Assembly: GCF_002873135.1 (NCBI RefSeq)
Contig: NZ_MCVI01000028.1
Coordinates: forward strand, 53,403-117,402
Length of the DNA: 64,000 nucleotides
DNA from: Shewanella sp. 10N.286.48.A6
GTDB lineage: Bacteria; Pseudomonadota; Gammaproteobacteria; Enterobacterales; Shewanellaceae
Direction: 5' to 3'
Shown here: piece after piece, positions 56,192 through 64,000 of the stretch
How positions within the stretch are numbered: the first letter of the stretch is position 1
Layout of the letters: each line of letters begins with the position of its first letter
The notes under the pieces: generated by a model
Database searches by the model: none
What the model was told of the DNA's origin: nothing
Seen by the model: the letters and a program-made list of their open reading frames with translations, nothing else
Translations under genes and position numbers: made by a program

Positions 56192-59100
56192 CTAGTTACT
56201 GAGTTTACGACCATAGATTAGTAAATAAATGGCTGGAATAACAAACAGCGATAGCAGCGGCGCAGTGACCATGCCACCAACCATAGGTGCGGCAATTTTC
56301 TGCATCACTTCGTTACCGGTTCCTGTGCCCCACATTATCGGCAGTAAGCCAAAAAATATGGTCGCAACTGTCATCGCTTTGGGGCGAATCCGCATTACAG
56401 CACCTTCAATCAATGCTTGGCGTAAATCATCTTTGCTATTGAGAGTGTCATGATGTTTTCGGTCTTTTATACTGTTGTTGAGATACACCTGCATCACCAC
56501 GCCAAATTCAGCGGCGACACCCGCAAGGGCAATCATCCCCACAGATACCGCAACCGAAAAGTTGAAGTTCAGCAAATATAAAAACCAGGCACTGCCTACT
56601 AAGGCAAAGGGTAAACTCAGCATAATTACTGAAGCTTGAGCAAACGAGTTAAAGGTCAGCATCAGTAATATAAAAATAACTGCCAGCATTAGTGGAATGA
56701 CTAACTCCATCTTGGCTTCAACACGCTGCATATATTCATATTGACCCGCAAAGCTGTAGCTATAACGTGCTGGCAAAGTGATTTGCTGGCCTAAGGCTAT
56801 TTGCGCTTGCTCGATATATTCGCCGATAGAAATATCTTTAATATCGACAAACACCCATGAGATTAAACGGCCATTTTCACTGGCAAGCATGGGCGGTCCA
56901 TCACTGATGGTTATGTCGGCTAAAACGCTTAATGGCAGATATTTACCGGTTTTGGTTAATACCGGTAAATCTCTGAGTTTTTCTATGCTGTCACGTAACT
57001 CTCGTGGATAACGAATGTTAATTGGGTAACGTTCTTGACCTTGAATTGATTCCCCTATATTCATACCGCCTATGGCGATTTGCACCACATCTTGGATGTC
57101 ACTTAGGGTCATACCATATCGAGCTGCATTTTTTAGTTTCGGCTCAATATCGATATAACGTCCACCACTACTTCGCTGCGCAAATGCTGATGTTGTGCCT
57201 GGCACTTGGCTCATTACCGCTTCGATTTCAGCGCCAATTTTTTCCAGTTCGGTCACATCTGAACCCGATATTTTAATGCCGACAGGTGTTCTAACCCCGG
57301 TGGACAGCATATCGATACGGGTTTTTATCGGCTGCACCCATGCGTTAGTCATGCCGGGCACTTTCACCGTTCTCTGTAATTCAGCAATAATAGATTCTAA
57401 GGTCACGCCTTCACGCCATTGAGCATGTGGTTTAAGCATGATGGTGGTTTCAAGCATGGTTAATGGTGCAGGATCGGTAGCGGTCATCGCGCGGCCCACT
57501 TTACCAAATACTCTTTTGACCTCTGGTACCGTTTTAATCAATCTATCGGTTTGCTGTAAAATTTCAGCGGCTTTACCTGCACTGACACTTGGCAGGGTTG
57601 TAGGCATATAAAGTAAATCACCTTCAGCGAGTTCTGGCATAAACTCAGAGCCCATCTTTGTCATCGGATAGTAAGCACTGGCTAAAATGACCAGCGCTAA
57701 TAAGATGGTGAATTTAGGAAATTTTAATACCAGTTTGAGTAATGGCTGGTATATGGCAATCAAAAATCGACTGATGGGGTTTTTGCGTTCATCAGGGATA
57801 TTACCGCGCACAAAATAACCCATTAATACTGGGATCAAGGTGATGGCCAGTATTGCAGAAGACGCCATAGCAAAGGTTTTAGTAAACGCCAGTGGGTGGA
57901 ATAAACGGCCTTCTTGAGCTTCCAGTGCAAATACAGGAATAAAGCTTAAGGTGATGATTAGCAGGCTAAAGAATAGCGCAGGCCCTACTTCAACAGAGGC
58001 CTCTTTAATTAGTTGCCAGTGGGCTTCACCTTCGGGTGGTTTACCGTGCTCAGCCCGATATCGCTCTAAATGTTTATGGGCGTTTTCTACCATGACAATG
58101 GCGGCATCGACAACGGCGCCTATGGCAATGGCAATACCTCCTAAGCTCATGATGTTGGCATTAACCCCCATAAAATGCATGATAATGAAACTGCTTAATA
58201 TAGATAATGGCAGGGTGATTATGGCAACCAGTGTTGAGCGAGCATGTAATAGAAATAGTAAGCAAACTAGGCCAACGACCAGCATCTCTTCCATCACTTT
58301 GTGCATCAGATTATCCACAGAATTGAGGATAAGTTCTGAGCGATCGTAAGTGATAACTAATTCAACCCCTTCAGGTAAACCGCTTTCAATTTGCTTAATC
58401 TTTTGTTTAACATTATTAATGGTTTCAAGGGCATTCTCGCCATAGCGCATAACCACAATGCCGCCAACGACTTCACCTTTACCATCAAGTTCAGCAATAC
58501 CACGACGCGCTGCAGGGCCTGTTCGCAGCTGCGCCACATCTTTCATTAATACTGGTGTGCCAGCATCAGATAACACCCCTAAAGGAATTTCGGCAAAATC
58601 TTCAATGTTTTGTCGATAACCCGATGAAGTAATCATGTACTCGGCTTCGGCCATTTCAATAACCGAGCCACCGACAGAGCTATTAGAGCTTGCTAGCGCA
58701 TTTTTAACCGTCATCAAATCGATTTGATAAAGGGCGAGTTTATGTGGGTCGACCACGATTTGATAAGATTGCTCCATGCCGCCAATCGTAGCAATTTCAG
58801 ATACGCCTTCGACACTTTGTAATTCCAGTTTTAAAAACCAGTCTTGCAATGAACGCAGCTGGGCTAAATCGTGATTACCTTGTCTATCGACTAAGGCGTA
58901 TTGAAATACCCAACCGACACCAGAAGCATCAGGCCCTAAAGTGGGGCTAACGCCCTCTGGAAGCTGATCTTGGGTTTGCGATAGGTATTCTAAAACTCGT
59001 GACCGAGCCCAGTAGATATCGGTATTATCTTCGAAAATGATATAGACGAATGAGTCGCCAAACATCGAAAACCCACGTACGGTTTTCGCCCCAGGTACAG

Positions 59101-59323
59101 CCAGCATCGCTGTGGATAATGGATAAGTAATTTGATCTTCGACTAACTGCGGTGCTTGACCTGGATATGAGGTCTTAACAATCACTTGCACATCAGATAA
59201 GTCCGGCAGGGCATCCAATGGGGTGGTGCGCATGGCTTGATAACCGATCACTGCAACCACTAAGGTGAGTAATAACACCATCGCACGTTGCTTTATCGAA
59301 GCACTGATTATTTTCTCTAGCAT
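56192..59323 (-). CDS. cusA: Cu(I)/Ag(I) RND efflux pump CusA
   Basis: 1043 residues. Inner-membrane trimeric RND transporter of the heavy-metal (HME) group that drives copper or silver out through CusB and an outer-membrane channel. N-terminal signature SYPGQAPQLVEDQITYPL. The three-methionine metal site of CusA is kept: M in YMPTTLPSVS, M in APLTMLETT and M in RIDMLSTGVRTP. The TM4 proton-relay Asp is in GAVVDAAIVMVEN. TAAGGAG before the ATG overlaps the cusB stop. No cusC follows; another outer-membrane channel must be encoded elsewhere. Confidence 0.95.
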   Translation of the reverse strand: MLEKIISASIKQRAMVLLLTLVVAVIGYQAMRTTPLDALPDLSDVQVIVKTSYPGQAPQLVEDQITYPLSTAMLAVPGAKTVRGFSMFGDSFVYIIFEDNTDIYWARSRVLEYLSQTQDQLPEGVSPTLGPDASGVGWVFQYALVDRQGNHDLAQLRSLQDWFLKLELQSVEGVSEIATIGGMEQSYQIVVDPHKLALYQIDLMTVKNALASSNSSVGGSVIEMAEAEYMITSSGYRQNIEDFAEIPLGVLSDAGTPVLMKDVAQLRTGPAARRGIAELDGKGEVVGGIVVMRYGENALETINNVKQKIKQIESGLPEGVELVITYDRSELILNSVDNLMHKVMEEMLVVGLVCLLFLLHARSTLVAIITLPLSILSSFIIMHFMGVNANIMSLGGIAIAIGAVVDAAIVMVENAHKHLERYRAEHGKPPEGEAHWQLIKEASVEVGPALFFSLLIITLSFIPVFALEAQEGRLFHPLAFTKTFAMASSAILAITLIPVLMGYFVRGNIPDERKNPISRFLIAIYQPLLKLVLKFPKFTILLALVILASAYYPMTKMGSEFMPELAEGDLLYMPTTLPSVSAGKAAEILQQTDRLIKTVPEVKRVFGKVGRAMTATDPAPLTMLETTIMLKPHAQWREGVTLESIIAELQRTVKVPGMTNAWVQPIKTRIDMLSTGVRTPVGIKISGSDVTELEKIGAEIEAVMSQVPGTTSAFAQRSSGGRYIDIEPKLKNAARYGMTLSDIQDVVQIAIGGMNIGESIQGQERYPINIRYPRELRDSIEKLRDLPVLTKTGKYLPLSVLADITISDGPPMLASENGRLISWVFVDIKDISIGEYIEQAQIALGQQITLPARYSYSFAGQYEYMQRVEAKMELVIPLMLAVIFILLMLTFNSFAQASVIMLSLPFALVGSAWFLYLLNFNFSVAVSVGMIALAGVAAEFGVVMQVYLNNSIKDRKHHDTLNSKDDLRQALIEGAVMRIRPKAMTVATIFFGLLPIMWGTGTGNEVMQKIAAPMVGGMVTAPLLSLFVIPAIYLLIYGRKLSN

Positions 59324-59334
59324 GAGAGTGCTCC

Positions 59335-60954
59335 TTAGTGGTTATGGGCTGCAGGCGCTTTATCTGCGCCGCTTAAACGTAACAAGCTACCTTGAATACT
59401 GGCTTCTGAATCAAGCAGGAACTGCCCTGAAACCACCACATGGTCGCCTTCATTGATGCCTTCAATGATCTCTGCTTTTCCTTGCGCAATGATGCCGACT
59501 TTTACAGGTACCGAAGTAAATCCGCTATCGTGACGCTGAACTACTACTCGATTTTCACGGCCGGTTAATATCAGTGCTTCTGTGGGAATAGTAATAATGT
59601 TGCGTTTAGGGCCGCCAAATAAAGACACATCCACTAAGGTTCCTGGTCGTAGGCTTGCATTTGGATTGGCTAATTTTACTCTGACACGCATGGCGCGAGT
59701 GACAGGGTCGAGTTCTGGATAGATATAATCAATGTCAGACTCAAGATCAAATAAGCCTTGGGCCGATGCAGTGACTTCTGCAGGACGGCCTTTTTCTAGC
59801 CAGCTTTGTTCATTTTCAAACACATCGGCAATGACCCAAACCGTGGATAAGTCGACTAATTCTATTAAGGCATTACCCGGTTGGATATACATGCCATCAC
59901 GAATGTCCATTTGGCTGACAACCCCATCTTGTGGGGCATAAAAAGGCACTCTAAAAACAGTTTCGCCGCTGGTTTCTAATTGTTGAATAATTTTTGATGA
60001 CACCCCTAAAAGCGCTAAACGTTGGCGGGCTTTACGCTCGAGAATGCCGCCACGTTGATTGTCTTGCTCCAAATAATCAAGCGCTTGTAAATAGTCATCT
60101 TGAGCATTAATAAGTTCAGGTGAATAAAGCTCATACATGAGCTGACCTTTTTTTATTTTTTGGCCAACATTATTAATATGCAGTTTTTCCACCCAACCAG
60201 TCACTCGAGCATGAACATGGGTAATGCTGTCTTCGTTATACTCAACGGTGCCGATGGTTTTAACCAGGCGCCATAGGGTATCTCTTTCAACTTGTTGAGT
60301 GCGCATGCCTAAAGCTTGCTGCATGCCGCCAGATACGCCAACCACGATTTCTTCTGTCGCAGCGCCCATGGTGACTTTTTCTAAATTCATACCACAAATA
60401 GGGCAAGTGCCTTGGGTGTCAGAAACAATATGCGGGTGCATTGGGCAGACATATTTAATGCTTGGCTCTGCATCCGAGGGTAATAGGCTTGGTTTAACAG
60501 TATTAAACACTTTATCAGCAACACTCTGTGTGGGTTGCACTGCTAGGGTTTCAGTCTGTTCATCTTGTGCATGCTGATGTTGGCTATGGTCGACTTCTTC
60601 CTCTTCCTCTTTAACCACTAACAACATATTGCACTTAGGGCCGCGGTCACCTTGTTTGTGGCTGCTAACTTCAGGGTGCATTGGGCAGATGTAGGTCGTT
60701 TCGGCGCTATGGTCTATGGCTGGCTCAGGGCTAACTTCTTCTAAGAACATATTGCACTTTGGGCAGGTATCACCGGACTTATGACTAATAACTTCAGGGT
60801 GCATCGGGCATGAATAGCTGGCTTTTTCTGCATCATGCTGATGCTGGTGAGTCGAAATATGACTATGTGTTGCTGCTTGTTGAGCAGCGACTGGGTTAGT
60901 GCATAACCCAGCTAGAAAACCCGCAATGGTGATCAATAAAATAGCGTGTTTCAT
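59335..60954 (-). CDS. cusB: CusB-type periplasmic adaptor with three heavy-metal-binding repeats
   Basis: 539 residues from the ATG at 60954 (a second ATG three bases earlier is too close to the GAGG site). Signal peptide ends near VAA|QQ. His-rich stretches are followed by three metal-binding domains of the YxCPMHP...CPxCxMxL type: about 48-72, 89-113 and 169-192 (one less in numbering from the second Met). The middle one has Gly for the first Cys of its CxxC (DRGPKC). The membrane-fusion part has a barrel-sandwich hybrid (HARVTGWVEKL, PQDGVVSQMDIRDGMYIQPG), a helical hairpin and a C-terminal domain. Hands Cu/Ag to CusA. Confidence 0.93.
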   Translation of the reverse strand: MKHAILLITIAGFLAGLCTNPVAAQQAATHSHISTHQHQHDAEKASYSCPMHPEVISHKSGDTCPKCNMFLEEVSPEPAIDHSAETTYICPMHPEVSSHKQGDRGPKCNMLLVVKEEEEEVDHSQHQHAQDEQTETLAVQPTQSVADKVFNTVKPSLLPSDAEPSIKYVCPMHPHIVSDTQGTCPICGMNLEKVTMGAATEEIVVGVSGGMQQALGMRTQQVERDTLWRLVKTIGTVEYNEDSITHVHARVTGWVEKLHINNVGQKIKKGQLMYELYSPELINAQDDYLQALDYLEQDNQRGGILERKARQRLALLGVSSKIIQQLETSGETVFRVPFYAPQDGVVSQMDIRDGMYIQPGNALIELVDLSTVWVIADVFENEQSWLEKGRPAEVTASAQGLFDLESDIDYIYPELDPVTRAMRVRVKLANPNASLRPGTLVDVSLFGGPKRNIITIPTEALILTGRENRVVVQRHDSGFTSVPVKVGIIAQGKAEIIEGINEGDHVVVSGQFLLDSEASIQGSLLRLSGADKAPAAHNH

Positions 60955-61079
60955 CATAACCTCAAAATACGGCTGGCAAATAAAGCGAACCGTTTATAAA
61001 AACTGTAAATACTAGCAAGTATAGGTGTTTAGCTATGGCACAGAGGACAGTGCTAGGCTAAAAATATTCTGTCAGTAAT

Positions 61080-61550
61080 TTAACTAATCGGAGGTCGAAA
61101 TTCTGGAAGGGTTTTATGGAAGAAAAAGTGTGGCACTGCAGTGGCATCAGCCTTGCTGTTGACTGCTTTTGCGAGAAGGATATCAAATGTGAGCAAATGC
61201 CCTGTCATCGAGATAGTAATGCAGTGACCACAATCGATAGCGCAGCCATTTTTGCTGTCACAACAGCTTTGATCAGCTTTTTTCGATTGGAGCATTGAGC
61301 CATCGTCACAACAATGAGTCGTTTTTTGCGGGGCTTGTTCAGTCATAGATGAATGACAATTAGGGGTATCGGCACTGCTGTGTTGCTTCAGATTTGCTTG
61401 GGATGTTTTGTCGTTAGGCATTAACATCTCTGCTGATGAGCGCATGAGAGGGTTAGCGACCATAGCGTAACCATTAGTTATCAACCCTTGGCCTAAAATG
61501 GCAAAGAGGGTGATAAAAACGATTATTTGGTGCGTTAACTTAGTGCTCAT
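61080..61550 (-). CDS. Cys/His/Met-rich exported protein upstream of cusBA
   Basis: 156 residues from the ATG at 61550 (TTGGA 5 bases upstream); 15 earlier in-frame codons lack support. A hydrophobic N-terminus (IIVFITLFAILGQGLITNGYAM) acts as signal or anchor. The centre is rich in metal ligands: CHSSM, HCCDDGSM, SCCDSKNGCAIDCGHC. It ends FRPPIS, like DUF2946/CopL-type copper-associated proteins. Lying 122 bases before cusB in the same direction, it is likely a periplasmic copper-binding or sensing partner. Function inferred. Confidence 0.75.
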   Translation of the reverse strand: MSTKLTHQIIVFITLFAILGQGLITNGYAMVANPLMRSSAEMLMPNDKTSQANLKQHSSADTPNCHSSMTEQAPQKTTHCCDDGSMLQSKKADQSCCDSKNGCAIDCGHCITISMTGHLLTFDILLAKAVNSKADATAVPHFFFHKTLPEFRPPIS

Positions 61551-62058
61551 GCTTTTCCAAAGTGTGTAGCCATCAATAACAATTAAATAGCGCAATAATC
61601 TGGTGATAAATCAAGAATCAAAGCTAAATTAAGTTGCTGATGATCTGGCTTAATATAACCCGAAACAATACCCGCAGCAATAAACAGCTTCAGAATATTT
61701 ATACTCGCTCAAACTAACTAGTGGCAGAGGCTATAATGATTCTATAGCGCAATAAACCTGATTTTTTTACAGTATATTGCAAAGGTAGGTTAATTGTCAT
61801 TTTTGTGAAGGCTACTTTGCGATTTTGCTATAGCTGTATTAAGTTTAAAGGAGTCAAATTAATTATCATTGAGCCTCAATAGTTAGATCTTGATCTCATT
61901 TTGAGCATATACTGGTAACTTATTAATTAAAACATGTTCTTAATTCGTTTTTTTATGGGCAAAACAACCTAGAATAGATTTACTATTTTTAGAACTTAAA
62001 ATTTATATTTTAGAGTTTAAAAATTATAAATTATAAAACTGTTAACTGGAGATGTCCG
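61551..62058. other. Divergent promoter region of the cus locus and cymA
   Basis: About 500 bases with no convincing gene, AT-rich. No CueR-type (ACCTTCC-GGAAGGT) or CusR-type operator was recognised for the copper genes. The final 100 bases before cymA are extremely AT-rich, with runs such as AAAATTTATATTTTAGAG, typical of a strong promoter or leader. Confidence 0.4.
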
Positions 62059-62622
62059 ATGAACTGGCGTGCACTATTTAAACCGAGCGCAAAATATTCT
62101 ATTATCGCACTGATTGTAGTGGGTATTATTTTGGGTGTAGTGGGCTATTTCGCCACTCAACAAACTTTACATGCAACAAGTTCAGATGAATTCTGTATGA
62201 GTTGTCATAGCAATCACTCATTGAAAGATGAAGTACTAGCTTCAGCACATGGCGGCGGTAGCGCTGGCGTGACTGTTCAATGTCAAGATTGTCACCTTCC
62301 ACACGGCCCAGTTGATTACTTGGTTAAAAAGATTATCGTATCTAAAGATTTATACGGTTTCGTAACTATTGATGGTTTCAACACTCAAGCTTGGTTAGAT
62401 GAGAACCGTAAAGAACAAGCAGATATCGCACTTAAGTACTTCCAAGCAACAGATTCTGCTAACTGCCAACATTGTCATACGCGCATCTATGAAAACCAGC
62501 CTGAGACTATGAAGAAAATGGCTGTCAGAATGCATGAGCGTAACGCTAAGCAAGAAGGCGACAAGAGAAAGACTTGTGTAGATTGTCATAAAGGTGTTGC
62601 TCACCCTTACCCTAAAAAGTAA
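62059..62622 (+). CDS. cymA: Tetraheme quinol dehydrogenase CymA (NapC/NirT family)
   Basis: 187 residues. One N-terminal membrane helix (residues 13-32) anchors a periplasmic domain with four CxxCH heme sites at 46-50, 75-79, 136-140 and 173-177. CymA oxidises menaquinol and passes electrons to many periplasmic partners in Shewanella, including the DMSO, metal, fumarate and nitrate branches. GGAG lies 6 bases before the ATG. It is thus the inner-membrane entry point for the dmsE cytochromes at the other end of this window, by family knowledge. Confidence 0.95.
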   Translation: MNWRALFKPSAKYSIIALIVVGIILGVVGYFATQQTLHATSSDEFCMSCHSNHSLKDEVLASAHGGGSAGVTVQCQDCHLPHGPVDYLVKKIIVSKDLYGFVTIDGFNTQAWLDENRKEQADIALKYFQATDSANCQHCHTRIYENQPETMKKMAVRMHERNAKQEGDKRKTCVDCHKGVAHPYPKK

Positions 62623-62660
62623 GTGACGATTCATAATCAGGAGTGATGACCTGATTAAGA

Positions 62661-62688
62661 AAAAACCTCGCCTAGGCGAGGTTTTTTT
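62661..62688. terminator. Bidirectional terminator after cymA
   Basis: AAAAACCTCGCCTAGGCGAGGTTTTT is an uninterrupted palindrome (12-13 bp arms) with T-runs at both ends. It stops cymA on the plus strand and the converging DUF1145-like gene on the minus strand. Confidence 0.94.
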
Positions 62689-62715
62689 ATGGCTGAATTT
62701 CTTTAAATCTAACGG

Positions 62716-62997
62716 CTACTCGGCTTTATCAAGCTCTAGTACTTTTTGTCGGTATTCAAGTAAACCGAAAACACCAAAAAAATACACTTTAAGATAATCA
62801 ACAAAAGATAACTTAAGTAAGCTGCTAAACATGGTGTTGAAAATAAGTAATTGGAAAAAATGCATTATTACAGTGATAAAAAATAAGATATTCAACACTA
62901 TGCTGACTTGGCCTTCAAACGGCATAAATAAGTTATAAAACATCACTAACCACATGATTAAAGTTAAACTTTTACCACCGATAATAAAAAATTTCAT
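62716..62997 (-). CDS. DUF1145/YhhL-like small membrane protein
   Basis: 93 residues with two to three hydrophobic helices (SLTLIMWLVMFYNLFMPF; VLNILFFITVIMHFFQLLIF) and a polar C-terminus. In E. coli yhhL sits immediately downstream of rsmD, next to ftsY, and this gene has the same place, 37 bases after rsmD. Function unknown. Confidence 0.8.
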   Translation of the reverse strand: MKFFIIGGKSLTLIMWLVMFYNLFMPFEGQVSIVLNILFFITVIMHFFQLLIFNTMFSSLLKLSFVDYLKVYFFGVFGLLEYRQKVLELDKAE

Positions 62998-63034
62998 AGG
63001 CTTCCTCTATTAGATTTGTTGCTTGTTTGAAATG

Positions 63035-63622
63035 CTATTCATCAAGCTGATATTGAAATAAGCGATAGGTTACCTGACCGGCATTTTTTTGCTTGAGCTC
63101 AACCCAATGGTTTGGGATCGCTAGCTGGGTTAAATCTGATTCAGTTTCTAGGTAAATTAATGCATTCTCATTTAACCAGTTATGCTCAGCTAATAACGCC
63201 ATAGTGGTATTGGCCAGCCCTTTACGAAATGGTGGGTCAACAAACACAATATCAAAGCCTTTATCGTTATTCAGACCTTGTTTTAGCAATGCCAGACTGT
63301 CGCCACTGATGACATCGGCATTGTCACATTTTAAGGTTTGTAAGTTTTGCTTTAACTGTTTGGTCGCATTGCTCTGCAGTTCGCAAATACGTGCATAGCT
63401 GGCGTAACGTGATAAAGCTTCCAGACTTAGGGCGCCACTGCCTGCAAAACAATCTAATACCCTTGCACCTCTGATATCGCTAGCAAGCCAATTAAACAAG
63501 GTTTCACGGACGCGATCAGTGGTTGGTCGTAACCCTTCTAAATCATGAATAGGTAGCTTTCGTGAACGCCATTGCCCTGAAATGATCCTGACTTGGCCGC
63601 TTGCGGACTTATTTTTGGACAT
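63035..63622 (-). CDS. rsmD: 16S rRNA (guanine966-N2)-methyltransferase RsmD
   Basis: 195 residues from the ATG at 63622 with AGGG just upstream; the longer frame adds 16 unrelated residues. SAM-dependent enzyme that methylates G966 of 16S rRNA in the assembled 30S subunit. Motifs: VRIISGQWRSRKL, RPTTDRVRETLFNWL, VLDCFAGSGALSLEALSR (SAM motif I) and VFVDPPF (the NPPY-type catalytic motif). Divergent from ftsY, as in most gammaproteobacteria. Confidence 0.95.
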   Translation of the reverse strand: MSKNKSASGQVRIISGQWRSRKLPIHDLEGLRPTTDRVRETLFNWLASDIRGARVLDCFAGSGALSLEALSRYASYARICELQSNATKQLKQNLQTLKCDNADVISGDSLALLKQGLNNDKGFDIVFVDPPFRKGLANTTMALLAEHNWLNENALIYLETESDLTQLAIPNHWVELKQKNAGQVTYRLFQYQLDE

Positions 63623-63800
63623 TTTGCCCTCGTGATTTTGCCTGAACAAAGAAAGTGGTAGACTATGCAACCAATTAGAATACTCGATATTTTATACCAA
63701 ACTGCTGTTTAAAGGTGAGGATTCCTTTTAACAAGTTTAGTATTAATGACTCGAGAAAACTTCTCCGAATTTTATCGCTCATTTAGCATTGGTAGTAGAC

Positions 63801-64000
63801 ATGGCAAAGAAAGGTTTTTTTTCGTGGTTTCGTAAAGACAAAACCAAAGAGCAAGAGCGTGTTGCACAAGAGCAACGTATCGCAGAAGAGCAAGCTGCAG
63901 AGGCTTTGGCAAAAGAACAGGCCATTGCTGCTGAAGAAGCGGAGCGATTAGCTGAACAAGAACGCGCCGCAGAAGCTGAACGTATAGCCGAGCAAGAGCG
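63801..64000 (+). CDS. ftsY: Signal recognition particle receptor FtsY, N-terminal fragment
   Basis: Partial; runs off the right end after 66 codons. It starts MAKKGFFSWFRKDKTKEQER and continues as a highly charged Glu/Ala/Gln-rich acidic A-domain (RIAEEQAAEALAKEQ and similar repeats), which in FtsY mediates membrane and translocon contact. The GTPase NG domain would follow outside the window. The hydrophobic GFFSWF start and the position divergent to rsmD support the call. Confidence 0.88.
   Translation, partial: MAKKGFFSWFRKDKTKEQERVAQEQRIAEEQAAEALAKEQAIAAEEAERLAEQERAAEAERIAEQE

Overview
The window is a chromosomal segment of a Shewanella-like marine gammaproteobacterium. The evidence is a tetraheme CymA quinol dehydrogenase, extracellular DMSO-reductase clusters with MtrA/MtrB-type conduits, a PlsB that aligns closely with the Shewanella protein as I remember it, and a core gene set (lexA-sulA, plsB, a caa3-type oxidase operon, nfuA, bioH, tex, greB, rsmD/ftsY) of the kind found in that genus. 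No tRNA, rRNA, insertion sequence, phage gene or CRISPR array was seen.

Region 1 (1-18.7 kb) is an accessory anaerobic-respiration island between greB and tex, which are neighbours in E. coli. It holds two DMSO-reductase-type operons on the minus strand. Cluster 2 (17.5-10.2 kb) is complete: dmsE (decaheme), dmsF (outer-membrane barrel), dmsA (molybdoenzyme), dmsB (4x[4Fe-4S]), dmsG (TorD-like chaperone), dmsH. Cluster 1 (8.9-2.7 kb) is dmsEFAB only and ends at a strong terminator; an orphan third DmsB-like ferredoxin follows. Each operon is divergent from its own AraC-type regulator, and a CRP-like box lies in each shared promoter region. The DmsA1 catalytic subunit differs from DmsA2 beside the Mo-ligand serine.

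Region 2 (18.9-38.8 kb) is mostly core or housekeeping: tex, a small ABM-fold monooxygenase, bioH/comF (divergent), a secreted M14 peptidase, nfuA, a lone type IV pilin-like protein, an iron-uptake pair (PepSY membrane protein and TonB receptor, divergent, each with a Fur box), two tandem secreted S9 peptidases, a DinF-type MATE exporter and a secreted polysaccharide deacetylase.

Region 3 (38.8-40.0 kb) has no convincing long gene. It holds a dense array of at least a dozen short perfect or near-perfect inverted repeats, several sharing a TCCA/TGGA loop, followed by a 55-residue AbrB/MazE-like gene. This is the least explained DNA in the window.

Region 4 (40.0-49.0 kb) is the aa3/caa3 cytochrome c oxidase locus: coxB (with two fused cytochrome c domains), coxA, ctaG, coxC, a small antisense-overlapping membrane protein, surf1, an assembly-associated protein, ctaA, cyoE and sco. 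Region 5 (49.4-54.7 kb) has the SOS operon lexA-sulA with two LexA boxes, divergent from plsB and an aromatic amino-acid permease. Region 6 (55-61.6 kb) has a two-domain VOC protein and a copper/silver efflux operon (Cys/His-rich protein, cusB with three metal-binding repeats, cusA). Region 7 (62-64 kb) has cymA, which by family knowledge feeds electrons from quinol to the periplasmic Dms system, then a DUF1145-like gene, rsmD and the start of ftsY.
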